Source: Panorpa germanica
Lineage: Eukaryota; Arthropoda; Insecta; Mecoptera; Panorpidae
Length of the DNA stretch: 64,000 bases
Direction of reading: 5' to 3'
Assembly (NCBI GenBank): GCA_963678705.1
Contig: OY783207.1
Location: 7,440,001 to 7,504,000, forward strand
Both the position numbers and the translations under genes were made by a program. Under the pieces are notes generated by a model, which was given only the letters and a program-made list of their open reading frames with translations, did not search any database and was not told the origin of the DNA. Shown here one piece after another: positions 36,098-46,800 of this stretch. Each line of letters begins with the position of its first letter. Positions within the stretch are counted from its first letter, which is position 1.

Positions 36098-37783
36098 CTA
36101 TGGTAGTCTACATAATTTTGTGAAAATAATATAAAACAAATTAATTACTATCCTAAATATAACAGAAACCATAATTATCAATGTAGCATACATTATCAAT
36201 TGCATAATGTACACAACAATCATCAACTCAATAGTTACAATGTTATTGAAACAATTATCTTTTAACAATTCCAACAGTACAGATGTTTGTTTTACATCAA
36301 TGTTGTAAACATTGCAATTAATATCTGATGGAAGTATTGTATTTGAATCAAAAATTTTATTTGTTGCTTGTTTGATTCGCACCAGCAACACTGCGCTAAT
36401 AATCCCAAGCTGGGGTATTGTAAGTACCTTACTTGATGGAGCTACACTAGACTTGTAGCAAATTAAATTTGTTTTTAACTTAATATTTATAAAAATAATA
36501 TTGTGTTTTAAACCTAATGTCATGATACTGGTTGATCTGTTTAATAATGTTTTATAAACCTCCAATACTGAAGGATTGCGTCTAAATCTTTTTTCCAACA
36601 CATTAAATCTTTGCGGGGCAACTGAGAAAGAATCCTCCAATTCTATTTTATTTACTAGGCTGAGTAATGGCAAATCAACAGTTAAATTATTTTTAAGTGC
36701 TACTGAATTCTGAAATTTATGTTCAGCCTTTAAGTAATCCTCAGAAAACTTATCTGATTCCTCTGGGACTTTCTCAGTTGTCCAAGATTGTTCCATAACA
36801 TTCTCAAGGTTTGTATATTCACAAATAGCAAGATTACATACAATATTATTATGTGAATACTTATTTTTATTATACAATTTTCTTGGAACCACATTTCCTT
36901 TATTATTATTATTGTCATGTGACATATTTTTATAATCTAAACTATACTCAATTGCAATTGCACGTCTTTCTAAAAATGAAATAAATTCTGCCATAGTAGG
37001 CAGTTCTTCTAAATTTCTTTCCATGTGGAAAGTGCGGTTAGTAACGATATCTAATTTTCTACTTAAGGCCGAGATTAAAATCATATCCCACTTGTCTACA
37101 GGCTCATCAAGATTTTTTAACGCTTGTAATTGCTGTTTTACTTGACATAAAAAAGCCCTTATATCGACTGCAGTACCTTTCTGCATGTTGGGAATATCAA
37201 GTATTATATTAATGTGATAAAAGATTAATCTTGCCTTATTTTCATACCGCGCTAACAATAAATCAATAGCCTCTTTGTATGAACTGTTCACAAGCGGCAG
37301 ATTTATAATTATTGAGAGAGCCTCATCAACGAGATACTTTCTCAAATAAAAAAGTCTTTGAACATCGGACAATGATGCATTATTGTGAACCACTGCTTGG
37401 AAGAGCTCATAAAAGGGCTTAAACCTGGTTATATCCTTGCCATCGAAGGTTGGAATTTCCACCGCTGGGAGCTTCAATGGAACTAATTCAGGCCTATTAA
37501 CTTCTTTTAACTTATTGATGCTAGCATTTAATTTTGCAATAATGTTAAAATACTTCTCTTCAACTTCTTCAATGTCTTCCTCATCTTGATCATCAATTTC
37601 TAAAATGCTGTACTGCGTGAGCTCGTACGATTGGAATGTAGTCATCATCTTTTCTTTTTTCACCTGCAGCACATCCACTGTAGCGGAGTCGAGAGCCCTT
37701 GGGTCGCTGACGTAATTGTCCATCCGTGATATTGCACTTTTTGCAGCCGTCCGCGCCGATCTAAGCCTTTTCAATCCCTCCAT
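36098..37783 (-). CDS. Gag fused to Pol remnants, BEL/Pao element (561 aa)
   Basis: Residues 1-95 are a charged, helical Gag N-terminus. About 105-280 is a DUF1759-like Gag region (PTFDGKDITRFKPF, VVHNNASLSDVQRLFYLR, EALSIIINLPL, LLLARYENKARLI). The usual CCHC knuckles are absent. Residues 365-415 match the start of BEL reverse transcriptase (LTVDLPL..., then QRFNVLEKRFRRNPSVLEVY). 421-432 (MTLGLKHNIIF) looks like the later 'TLGL.W' part of RT, and 446-470 (VAPSSKVLTIPQLGIISAVL) like the start of RNase H. So protease, the RT active site, the RNase H core and integrase have been lost in at least two in-frame deletions. Residues 515-556 are strongly hydrophobic and could form membrane segments. 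The start is the first Met of the frame. The product could package RNA but not copy it. Confidence 0.85.
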   Translation of the reverse strand: MEGLKRLRSARTAAKSAISRMDNYVSDPRALDSATVDVLQVKKEKMMTTFQSYELTQYSILEIDDQDEEDIEEVEEKYFNIIAKLNASINKLKEVNRPELVPLKLPAVEIPTFDGKDITRFKPFYELFQAVVHNNASLSDVQRLFYLRKYLVDEALSIIINLPLVNSSYKEAIDLLLARYENKARLIFYHINIILDIPNMQKGTAVDIRAFLCQVKQQLQALKNLDEPVDKWDMILISALSRKLDIVTNRTFHMERNLEELPTMAEFISFLERRAIAIEYSLDYKNMSHDNNNNKGNVVPRKLYNKNKYSHNNIVCNLAICEYTNLENVMEQSWTTEKVPEESDKFSEDYLKAEHKFQNSVALKNNLTVDLPLLSLVNKIELEDSFSVAPQRFNVLEKRFRRNPSVLEVYKTLLNRSTSIMTLGLKHNIIFINIKLKTNLICYKSSVAPSSKVLTIPQLGIISAVLLVRIKQATNKIFDSNTILPSDINCNVYNIDVKQTSVLLELLKDNCFNNIVTIELMIVVYIMQLIMYATLIIMVSVIFRIVINLFYIIFTKLCRLP

Positions 37784-38430
37784 CTTGCTTAGGTGATAGA
37801 TTCGTACTTATATGATAGATGAAACGTGGATGACAAACTAATCCAGGTTAATCCAGCAACATGAGAAGTTTTTAATAGATTGGTACTTGCAGATAGTAAT
37901 AATAACTTTGTACCTTCATGAGTAAAGAAGTATTTTACTCTCCTCCAGCATCCATGTATCCTCTTCCGTAATGAATAATTTTTCTTAAAATATAAACGTG
38001 TAGTAATCCAAATTATATGCGAATCCGCTTAAATCAAACGTTGCATTACCCAATCAATGGCAATTGATGACTTGCCAGGCCGCCATAGGGTAAATGTAAC
38101 AAAATAGCTTGCACTTGTGCTGGTTACTATACAGATGTAACCTCAAAACACCACGAAATCACACGCGGGTACCAATGGCTTGTAAGGCCAGTTTTTTTTT
38201 TTGTAGGATTTAAAACCTTCTTGAAATGTAATTGTAAAATATCCAGCTTCGCTTGTAAGGCTTCTGGAAATGTAATTGTAAAATATCCAAATCCTCCGTG
38301 AATCCGCCAAAATAGAGCGTCCCATTTACCCAATCAATGGCAATCGCCAAGGGGCAAATGTAATAAAACGCCAAAAATACAATGAAAAACACACGCGGTT
38401 AATAAACTCGAAGGATCGGCTTTGTAAGGC

Positions 38431-38442
38431 ATCGAAGGACCA
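38431..38442 (-). other. Candidate primer-binding site of the BEL/Pao element
   Basis: On the minus strand TGGTCCTTCGAT begins 8 bases inside the 5' LTR. TGG at the start fits pairing with a tRNA 3' CCA end; the tRNA was not identified. A near copy (complement of TCGAAGGATCGGCTT) lies 24 bases away, so the leader is locally duplicated. Confidence 0.5.
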
Positions 38443-38450
38443 GCTTCGCA

Positions 38451-38759
38451 TGTACGAAATAAAACCATGCGAGTATTTGTAGATTGAATAATTATTCAAT
38501 TGTTTAATGATAAAATAATTTTACACTTTTTAATAACTTTGAACCAACATTCTTATAATAACAAGATGGTTGGGAATTATGATCTTGACAGTGTAGAAGC
38601 CCAAAACACAACTGACACGAATGCCATATCGCTGTAGCGTACAGCAGTCGTCGTATTGTAGTCATGCGCATTACTTCTATTAGAGACAACAATACATTAT
38701 AATGTTGGAATGCCAACAGAGACATCTTCTTATGTTCTGTACTAATTTTGTACTGAACA
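38451..38759 (-). repeat. 5' LTR of the BEL/Pao element
   Basis: 309 bp, same ends and apparently the same sequence as the 3' LTR. Followed on the minus strand by a ~660-base leader with internal duplications: TTACCCAATCAATGGCAAT at 38,046 and 38,326, and a 23-base match at 38,223-38,245 and 38,267-38,289. Confidence 0.93.
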
Positions 38760-38993
38760 GGTAGTATTATGAATGTACACTTCTACAAAATTTCGCGTTA
38801 CCTTTTGGTCGCTATCATAAAATAAATTTATAAATAAAAATTTTGTAAAAGATATTGTTGTTATAAAATTTTATAATAAAAATATTATAAGCAAATGCTT
38901 GAGTATATATGTATAACTATCAAGCTAAGACTACTTCAGGAGACTCTCCTTTCACGATCAGGTGTTATGGTATTTTACTAGTTTTGTAATATG

Positions 38994-39450
38994 TAGTAAT
39001 AATTCACGGGCTTGTGATTCCTAGGACCACGGTCCTTTTTTCGCACTTCTTAATTCATTTTACTAACATTTTATATATTTACATTTTATTTATTAATACA
39101 CCTATACTTTTAAACCCGCTATATTCCATATCCTGTCTATCACTAAGCACACTGGCCTCCGATATCTCAGTAGTTCCGGCATACTTGTTTTCAACACCAC
39201 TCCATTTTTTACCAAAACTCTGTACAAATTATTTCTGCTGGCCTCCGTTTCTGTACATTGGAAGATCAAATGTTCTGGATCTGCAACTCCTTCTCCACAA
39301 TTGCACATATCTTCTTGCACCTAGTGATTTCTTTTAAGATGTGACAATGCCCCTGTATGGTCTACCCTCAGTCTCGAGATAAGTGATAACACTCTTCTCG
39401 GACCTTGGGCTTTCCACCACCAACGACGTCCGCACACCGAAGACTGTAAA
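38994..39450 (-). mobile_element. 5'-truncated LINE 3' end, second copy of the (ATT)n-tailed family
   Basis: Near-identical to the insert at 16.1 kb over its 3' 380 bases, but longer at the 5' side. On the minus strand it reads RRWWWKAQGPRRVLSLISRL, RVDHTGALSHLKRNH, a stop, then the zinc-knuckle-like CNCGEGVADPEHLIFQC and the tail ending GLKV (stop at 39,102). The 'RLR..HTG....HL..........C.CG.....EHLIF.C' order is the usual end of I/Jockey-type ORF2 after RNase H. Single stop codon, short (ATT)n tail, no clear target duplication. Confidence 0.8.
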
Positions 39451-39604
39451 CTAAATTTTTTTCCATATATCCCTATCCATATATTTCAGTTGATATCATA
39501 CTTGTAGCCCATACATCACTATAATTTCAAAAGGATATGAGTCCTGTCTTCATTTATTAGAAATAAAATAAAAACTTAAAACATTTAACTTTATAAAATG
39601 CCTT

Positions 39605-39850
39605 AACAGATTTAAGTCCAGCGACCGTCATTGTTTTCGTTGGTTCGAAGAAAATAAAGTAAAAGGAAACGAAAGAAAGTTCCACTTCGGGAATAGAATG
39701 GTAACGGTATGGGACGTAGATATAAAGGGAATAGGGGAATAAAAAGGGATGCCAGTGAACCTAGGGACGCTGTAGAGTCCTGATGTCGAGGAGCGTCGCT
39801 TGCTATGATTGATGGAATTCCCGGACCACACTCGATCAATAAAGCTGCGG
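39605..39850. other. GC-elevated patch, unidentified
   Basis: About 250 bases richer in G and C than the flanks, with overlapping minus-strand frames of 67-88 codons and no recognisable motif. Possibly an exon or repeat fragment. Confidence 0.25.
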
Positions 39851-40247
39851 TTTTTTCTCTTGATCTTTTAAATATCACATAATCTGACAGGTGTAATAAA
39901 AAGCACGTCCACTTTCTTTTTAAGCTTTAATAATAAATTGTTTTATGTACTTTATTGACATTCTATGAATATATTGATCGACGTGAATTTTGTAACTGCT
40001 TTAACAACGTGATTGTTAAGTTAGCAATAGTATTGCCAGATCACTCATAATTTCTGGCAACACTTTTGGTTGATAACAATGTAGTTTGTGTAGAGAAAAC
40101 ACAAAGCACGAACTAAACTTATATTTCCATATGAGAAGTAAAAAATGAACCTTGTAATTAGCTTATAGAAAGTTAGCATTATGAGTCTTAACAATCTTAA
40201 ACTCATAGAGACATAATAAACTCGGTTCTTAATTTTGATAAGCTTTT

Positions 40248-40269
40248 ATCGCTTCTCGGCCTCTTGGCT
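40248..40269 (+). ncRNA. U2 snRNA 5'-end fragment
   Basis: ATCGCTTCTCGGCCTCTTGG reproduces the highly conserved first bases of U2 snRNA (ATCGCTTCTCGGCC, then a variable pair, TTGGCT) with one or two changes. The match stops after about 22 bases; the branch-site-recognition and Sm segments are absent. It is a fragment or pseudogene, possibly retroposed, not a working gene. Confidence 0.5.
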
Positions 40270-40524
40270 TTTGTGTAATAAATTTGTATTACATTCAGTG
40301 TATCTTAATGCCTGATTTAAATTAATATTTCTGAAGAAATAACTGATTTTAAAATACAAAATAAAACCATTCCTCTCTAATGTGATTTTAACCTATACAC
40401 TGCTGCTTAATAGCATTGAAAAGTGTCAATGTTTGCATAGATAAAATTTCATAGATTCAACGTGGTATGCATCCGAGCTAAATCGTCTTTTCCTATCCGG
40501 ACATGGAAAATAGATCAGAATACA

Positions 40525-40560
40525 GTACACAGGACATAGGACACAGAACACAGGACACGG
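40525..40560 (+). repeat. Short ACACAGGAC-type minisatellite
   Basis: Four diverged copies of an 8-10-base unit (CACAGGACA, TAGGACACAG, AACACAGGAC). Confidence 0.6.
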
Positions 40561-40824
40561 GAAACTAGATGTGGTGACCTAGAATCCTGAATCCTATTGA
40601 CGGGGAGAGGTCGAGAAGTGCTAAGTATGTTGATATATCCGATATTGATGACTCCATTCCATTGGATACTTTAAATCGAATTGCAAATAAGTAAAATAAA
40701 ACACAGTTCCTTTTCATACGTTGTAATATATGTATGTTTGCAATTCATTCTTGTATTGAGATAAAAAATGGCGTTTTATGGATACAAACATGTTCGGAAA
40801 ATACTTTCCTAAGTGATACTTTCC

Positions 40825-41116
40825 TAATATCAATGTGAATGTGGTGAAGAAGAAACTTTGGATCGTATTATATTTGAATGCATAAATTATAGTTTAGAAA
40901 GATCAAAATTCAATAGTGAAATATTACATGTGATTAAAACTTTTCCTGTTAATACTAAATTTTTGTTAAGTGATTCAAAATTAATTAGTGAATTATTGAA
41001 ATATTTAGAAATTTGTAAAATTGAATTATAAATTATAAAAGATGTATAAAAAATGGTTGATGGTGGCTATGACGAATAAAAGCAAGGCAAAAAATAAATA
41101 AATATAAAAAAAAACA
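40825..41116 (+). mobile_element. 5'-truncated LINE 3' end, third family
   Basis: In one frame from 40,826: CECGEEETLDRIIFECINYS, then a Leu/Lys/Ser-rich tail (..FPVNTKFLLSDSKLISELLKY) ending at TAA 41,029-41,031, followed by a short 3' UTR and an AAATAAATAAATAT(A)n tail. The zinc-knuckle-like start and the P.NT.FLL spacing match the ends of the elements at 16.1, 39 and 52 kb at protein level, but the DNA differs, so it is another ORF2 lineage. The frame is still open in what remains. Confidence 0.7.
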
Positions 41117-43383
41117 ATTCTTCACTAATTACGTAAAAATAGCTGCAGTTACTACATATTGAATAAGTTGTACTGATCCAGAGAGTCTTGCATTCCTATC
41201 CAATTATTTTTAACATGAACGTAAAACAACTAATTCACACTTCTGAAGTAGTTATTGTGAATAAAAGTTTTTGTGTGTATGTCGGGTATGTGTAGTGTAG
41301 TTCTTTCCTTATATAAAGCTACGCAGAAAAGGATTCGTTTGCAGGACTCAGGATACGGAATACAACTATGTAGTAAGAACATAGTAGTAGTAGTAGTCAT
41401 GGAGTAGAGAGTAGACTGAAGCAGAGTAAGTTACTGCAGCAATTTACCCTGGAGATCTAAATTGATGTTGGATATTTAGGAAATAGGATGAATAGGACAT
41501 GGTGGGTTTGATAGCGAAGCGGTTAGCTTAAGTGGAGTTGTGAGAATACATTTGTTCGAGCGTTTTGGATAATAGCCACTCTTTGAGTACCCAGTTCCCA
41601 CTTCCCACTCTTCAGGTGATAAAATATATTTGAGTTGCAAGAGTTTTTATATGTCTACTGTAACTAACTGTAACTCACTAATAGTTGCATTTATTTTTCT
41701 TGAAGACAGAATAATTAGGTCTAGAATAGTAGGATCTTGTTTCATATATATGTATTTCGATTTAGTATTGAAGCGCCCTTTTAGTATTGAAAGTGCCCTG
41801 TTATACTGCCTGCCACTCACAAAAGATTAGAAATACTTAAAAAGATTCTAATGTTATTTAAAGTTGTTAGTTTTTATGACACAAAAAGTTTTATTACCCT
41901 ACTAGTCTTCTTAAAGTTCCAGAAATTAAGTCACACAAATTTTCTGTTATTCGGACCCTCCCCAGTTAATGGCCGTCCTTGCCACATTTTGTGGTTTTTG
42001 GAAGGTTGTCGCTAATGCCCATTTATAGTTTCTTTATGAAATTACCTTTTTTACCATTTTTACAGTATTTCAAGTGACGTCACAACGCATCTACCACTTC
42101 TCCCCCCCCCACTTCTTCCCCTCCTTATTAGTTATCCTTCAGGCTGATAGCCCATCATTCGCGTTAGACTATGTGCCGTTTTTTCTATAAGCTTAACCAA
42201 GTGAAAATCCGAGAATTGAAAAACACATCTTTTGGGTTATACTTCAGTCTGGGCCGGTTTTGTAGGTAATTATTTTAAGAATAAAAGGAACAATTTTTTG
42301 CCACCAAGTCTTTGAAAAATTTATAGCCATCAAATAAAATTATTTCGACAATGTAGTAGTTAGTTAAAGTCAAAGTTGCTGATGCGTCGAAATTTGGATA
42401 TTTCTTTTTATCTATATTGTGAAGGGCCCTCTCTTGTGAAGGACTCGGGGCTGACTTTAGTGATGTCATAATTGAAAATTGAAAATTACCTTAAGGAATG
42501 AAATTGTTTCATAGCGTTATCAAATAACATTACGAATAATAACGGGTTCCGGTTCCTGGTATAAACATAGTCGCCGCATTATTTTGTATACAGTCAATGA
42601 ATGATTTTATTTTATAGAGAGATTACTTAAAAAATTGAAAGAATTTACACATCTCAACATGACGGTTAATGTTAAAATAAATGCACTGAAATTTACCCAT
42701 ACGTTGAATACAAAGTTCTATATTTAGTGCTTAAACGATATTCATTTTCAAAACATTTCCACTCTAAATAACTGAAATACATATACTTCAGGTAGTGCAA
42801 ATATTTCCATGTATTTTAAAAGTAAGTTTAAATTTTACGAAGCATAATAATGTTAAAGTATAGCTTTGGAATTTCAAGTAGCTGCAAAAACTACCACAGC
42901 AGCAACTTTCTACCCTCACTATGCGATTATTCTGCCCAACTACTCAACATTTAAACCGTAAAGTCGAGACTGAGCGCATTCCAAGTTACTTGCGGTAATT
43001 GCATCTAGTATAAAATTATAATTTTAACTCCATTTTATAAAATAAATATTATGAGGTGTATAAAATCTTATGAAGTATGACTTTGGTAATTGTATTTCGA
43101 AGATTTCGAGTGGTTGAGAAATCCAGGACCGCTCGGATGCGACTATTATTGTTATAATTTATGTAATGCATACCTCGAGTTATGAACCTAATAGTTTTTT
43201 GACTACCAAAGTACTAATTAATACTAACAATAATTTTTCTACTGCTTCTAACACTTGTGATCTTTACTTCGATAACATATTTAATTATGTCCTTCATAAC
43301 CACTGTACAATTGAAAGCTGGAGACTGTAATCTTCGACCTTACAATTTCCTTATATTTACTTCACATGTCATTTTATAAATTA
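41117..43383. other. AT-rich stretch without recognised gene
   Basis: Contains a TAG microsatellite (near 41,386), a C-run (near 42,103) and a TGACGTCA palindrome (42,075-42,082). Small open frames are unrecognised. Confidence 0.45.
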
Positions 43384-46375
43384 ACTAGCTTTTACCCCCG
43401 TCGCAAGCGACGTTTGTTTTTTATGAGTGGCTTGAATTTCATGTCAAAATTTAATTCCATTTTTAAATTGAAATAATAAATAAACTCGTCCTATATTGAT
43501 TTTAAATTTAATAACAATTAATTTTTCATACAACTGACTAAGAAAATACATTTTCTATATCAAAATAAAAAATATTTTGAATTTATTCGATATTTGGACA
43601 ACTTTTTTTAAAAATTTGTAATTTTTTTTTCGATTCGTAAATAAGTTACCAAGGTTAGCCTATATACAAAATTTAAACTTTCTAGCACAATTTTTACTCT
43701 CGGCAAATACTGCCCCCTTGCCTCCCAATAAAATTTTGAAATTTTGAATTTTTTTTTTATTAATAATATACTTAATTATTCTAGAATCCAGAAAATGAAT
43801 TTTCTCCAAAGTTCCCTACCGGGCCCCCGAATTTCTTCAACCCCCCATTTTTCAATTTTTGAATTTCTAATTTTTGAGAAATGTCAGCATTGAATACCTT
43901 AATACACATGCAAAATTTCAACTTTCTATCTTATACGAATTAAAAGTAATACAGCAAAAAAGGGATCACTTTTTTCCAGTTTTTCCAAAATTACGGGTTT
44001 CCAGGAAATTCAGGGAAAAATCCGGGGACGCCAAAAGTCTTAGAATTTTTTTCTCTACGAAATAGGATATTTTTAAAAACTTCCCTGGAGCCGTTTTCGA
44101 GATGCCATACAAAATTCGAACCAAACATATAAACACATAAACATATAAGAATATAAATATAAAATATACACCTGGGACATTATAATATACTTGAGTTTAC
44201 CCCCGTCGCAATGCGACGTCTTTTTGGCGTGTATCATTTGAATCCAATAAAATAATTCGTAATTAAATTTCATATTTCACTGTTCTATTTTTAAATTGAA
44301 ATAATAAATAAACTCGCACATATACATTGACGCATATAAATTGACTAAAAAATATATTTTTTTTATCAAAATAAAAAATATTTTTAATTTATTGCTTTAT
44401 TTGACCAACTTTTTTTCAAAATTTGGAATTTCTTTTTTCGATTCGTAAATAAGTTACCAAGGTTAGCCTACATACAAAATTTCAATTTTCTAGCACAATT
44501 TTTACTCTCGGTAAATACTGCCCCCGTGCCCCCAAATAAAATTTTGAAATTTTGATTTTTTTTTCATTAATAATATACTTAATTATTCTAGAATTCAGAA
44601 TATGAACTTTCTCCAAAGTTTCCTACCGGGCCCCCGAATTTCTTTAACCCCCCCCTTTTTCAATTTTTGAATTTCTAATTTTTGAGAAATACCAGCCTTA
44701 AATAGCTTAATACACATGCAAAATTTCAACTTTCTATCTTTTACGACTTAAAAGTTATACAGCAAAAAAGGGATCACTTTTTTTCCAGTTTTTCCAAAAT
44801 AACGGGTTTCCAGGAAATTCAGGGAAAAATCCGGGGACGCCAAAAGTCTTAGAATTTTTTTCTCTACGAAATAGGCAATTTTCAAAAACTTCCCTGGAGC
44901 CGTTTTCGAGATGCCATACAAAATTTGAACCAAACATATAAACATATAAGAATACTAGCTTTTACCCCCGTCGCAAGCGACGTCTGTTTTTTGTGTGTGG
45001 CTTGAATTTCATGTCAAAATTTAATTCCATTTTTAAATTGAAATAATAAATAAACTCGTCCTATTTAATTTTACATATAATAACAATTAATTTTTCATAC
45101 AAACTGACCAAGAAAATATATTTTTTATATTAAAATAAAAAATATTTTCAATTTATGCGTTATTTGACCAACTTTTTTTCAAAATTTGGGATTTTTTTTG
45201 ATTAGTAAATAAGTTACCAAGGTTAGCCTATATACAAAATTTCAACTTTCTAGCACAATTTTTACATTCGAAAAATATTGTCCCCCGTGCCCCAAATAAA
45301 ATTTTGAATTTTCTATTATTGATAATATACTTAATTATTCTAGAATTTAGAATATGAACTTTCTTTGACGTTTCCTACCGGGCCCCCGAATTTCTTCAAC
45401 CCACCCTTTTTTAATTTTTGAATTTCTAATTTTTGAGAAATGTCAGCATTGAATACCTTAATACACATGCAAAATTTCATCTTTCTATAATTTACGAATT
45501 AAAAGTAATACAGCAAAAAAATTCTCACTTTTTTTCCATTTTTTCCCAAATTACGGGTTTCCAGGAAATTCAGGGAAAAATCCGGGGACGCTAGAAGTCT
45601 TAGATTTTTTTCTCTTTAAAGTCTCTTTTAAAGTCTAAGGTTTACCCCCGTCGCAAAGCGATGTCTTTTTGGCGTGTATCATTTAAATCCAAAAAATAAT
45701 TCCTAATTAAATTTCATATTTAACTGTTCTATTTTTAAATTGAAATAATAAATAAACTCGCGCACATATACACACATATAAATTGATTAAAAAAATATTT
45801 TTTTTTTATCAAAATAAAAAATATTTTCAATTTATGCGTTAATTGACCAACTTTTTTTCAAAATTTGGGATTTTTTTTTTCGATTCGTAAATAAGTTACC
45901 AAGGTTAGCCTATATACAAAATTTTAACTTTCTAGCACAATTTTTACTCTCGAAAAATACTGCCCCCGTGCCCCCCAATAAAATTTTGAAATTTTGAATT
46001 TTTTTTTATTATTAATATACTTAATTATTCTAGAATCCAGAATATGAACTTTCTTCAAAGTTCCCTAACGGGCCCCCAATTTTCTTTAACCCCCCCTTTT
46101 TCAATTTTTGAATTTCTAATTTTTGAGAAATGTCAGCATTGAATACCTTAATACACACACCAAATTTCAGTTTTCTATCTTTTCTAGTTCGTCAGATATT
46201 TGCAAAAGTATTTTTTCGAATTTTCCAGTTTTTCCAGAATAATTTGTTCCAGGGAAATTCAGGGAAAAATTCAGGGACGTAGAAAGTCTTAGAAATTCGT
46301 CCTTTACATAATATCAAAATTTAAAAAACTTTGTAGGCACCGTTTAGAAGATACCATACAGATTTTGTTACCGGA

Positions 46376-46407
<32 letters not shown>

Positions 46408-46538
46408 TCTATGAGTTCTTATGAGTTTTCCATGTTAAATTGGAACATTACGAACATTATAATAGTAGATAAGAATATAAGAATATAAGAAAATAAGATC
46501 ATAAGAATATAAATATACACCTGGGACATTATAATATA
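43384..46538 (+). repeat. Tandem array of four related units in A-B-A-B order
   Basis: Unit A1 43,384-44,189, B1 44,190-44,953, A2 44,954-45,635, B2 45,636-46,538. A units start ACTAGCTTTTACCCCCGTCG and continue with AAGCGACG and TGGCTTGAATTTCATGTC. B units start GTTTACCCCCGTCGCAA and continue with CTTTTTGGCGTGTATCATTT. All share the same order of inner phrases (AAGTTACCAAGGTTAGCCTA, CTACCGGGCCCCCGAATTTC, TACGGGTTTCCAGGAAATTC, CGTTTTCGAGATGCCATACA) and end in an A-rich AACATATAAGAATATA tail. A2 lacks the last ~100 bases; B2 is the most diverged at its end and carries an (AT)n run at 46,377-46,402. Every unit starts with a small GTCGC/GCGAC (or GCGAT) hairpin. It resembles the common arthropod noncoding repeats that start TTTTACCCGCGGC and end in an ACAAACATA-type tail. 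No protein is encoded; small frames inside are chance. Confidence 0.85.
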
Positions 46539-46553
46539 TGATAAAGATTAAAA

Positions 46554-46800
46554 TTGAAATCATTCCTTTTGTTTCAGTGTACTCGCTCCTCTTTTATTTC
46601 TTTTCTCTTCTCTTTATTCTTACTTCCGTCATTCATTTTGTACTTTCTCCCTAACCTAACAGACTCCTCTTACTTTTTATCTAATTCTCATGTGTTCCAC
46701 CTCCTCCCCTTATATCATGCCAGCTCTTACTTCATCCTCTGTCCATTATTTGCATCCTATTTCTTCAGCAAATTCTTTATAAGGAGATGCACCCTCTCTA
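46554..46800. repeat. Pyrimidine-rich low-complexity tract
   Basis: CT-rich on the plus strand with a 102-codon hydrophobic chance frame. The minus strand is purine-rich and broken by stops; it may be another decayed LINE tail like those at 2.3 and 26.2 kb. Confidence 0.35.

Larger units (their letters stand above)
35629..38764 (-). mobile_element. Internally deleted BEL/Pao LTR retrotransposon
   Basis: The element spans 35,634-38,759 with 309-bp LTRs and a GGTAG duplication at 35,629-35,633 and 38,760-38,764. It is transcribed on the minus strand, so the 5' LTR is at 38,451-38,759. BEL/Pao elements make about 5-bp target duplications, carry a DUF1759-type Gag and normally encode protease, RT, RNase H and integrase over 5-7 kb. 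This one is 3.1 kb and keeps only Gag plus fragments of RT and RNase H. The two LTRs look identical base for base, so the deleted form itself moved recently, presumably using a full-length relative's enzymes. Confidence 0.92.

Noticed and set aside
38994..39320. Plus-strand 107-codon hydrophobic frame at 39,014-39,337
   Set aside because: Antisense to the LINE ORF2 tail, which has the recognisable motifs.
41498..41570. tRNA-like stretch (TAGCGAAGCGGTTAGC, later TTGTTCGAGC)
   Set aside because: A-box- and B-box-like words are present, but the acceptor and anticodon stems do not pair. At most a decayed tRNA-derived SINE.
43874..44945. 60-66 codon frames inside the tandem array on both strands
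   Set aside because: They recur only because the DNA repeats, are on both strands, and have no motif.
43384..46538. Possible hammerhead ribozyme or Penelope-type tandem ends
   Set aside because: I looked for CTGATGA...GAAA cores on both strands of the units and did not find them, and no GIY-YIG or RT coding is present.
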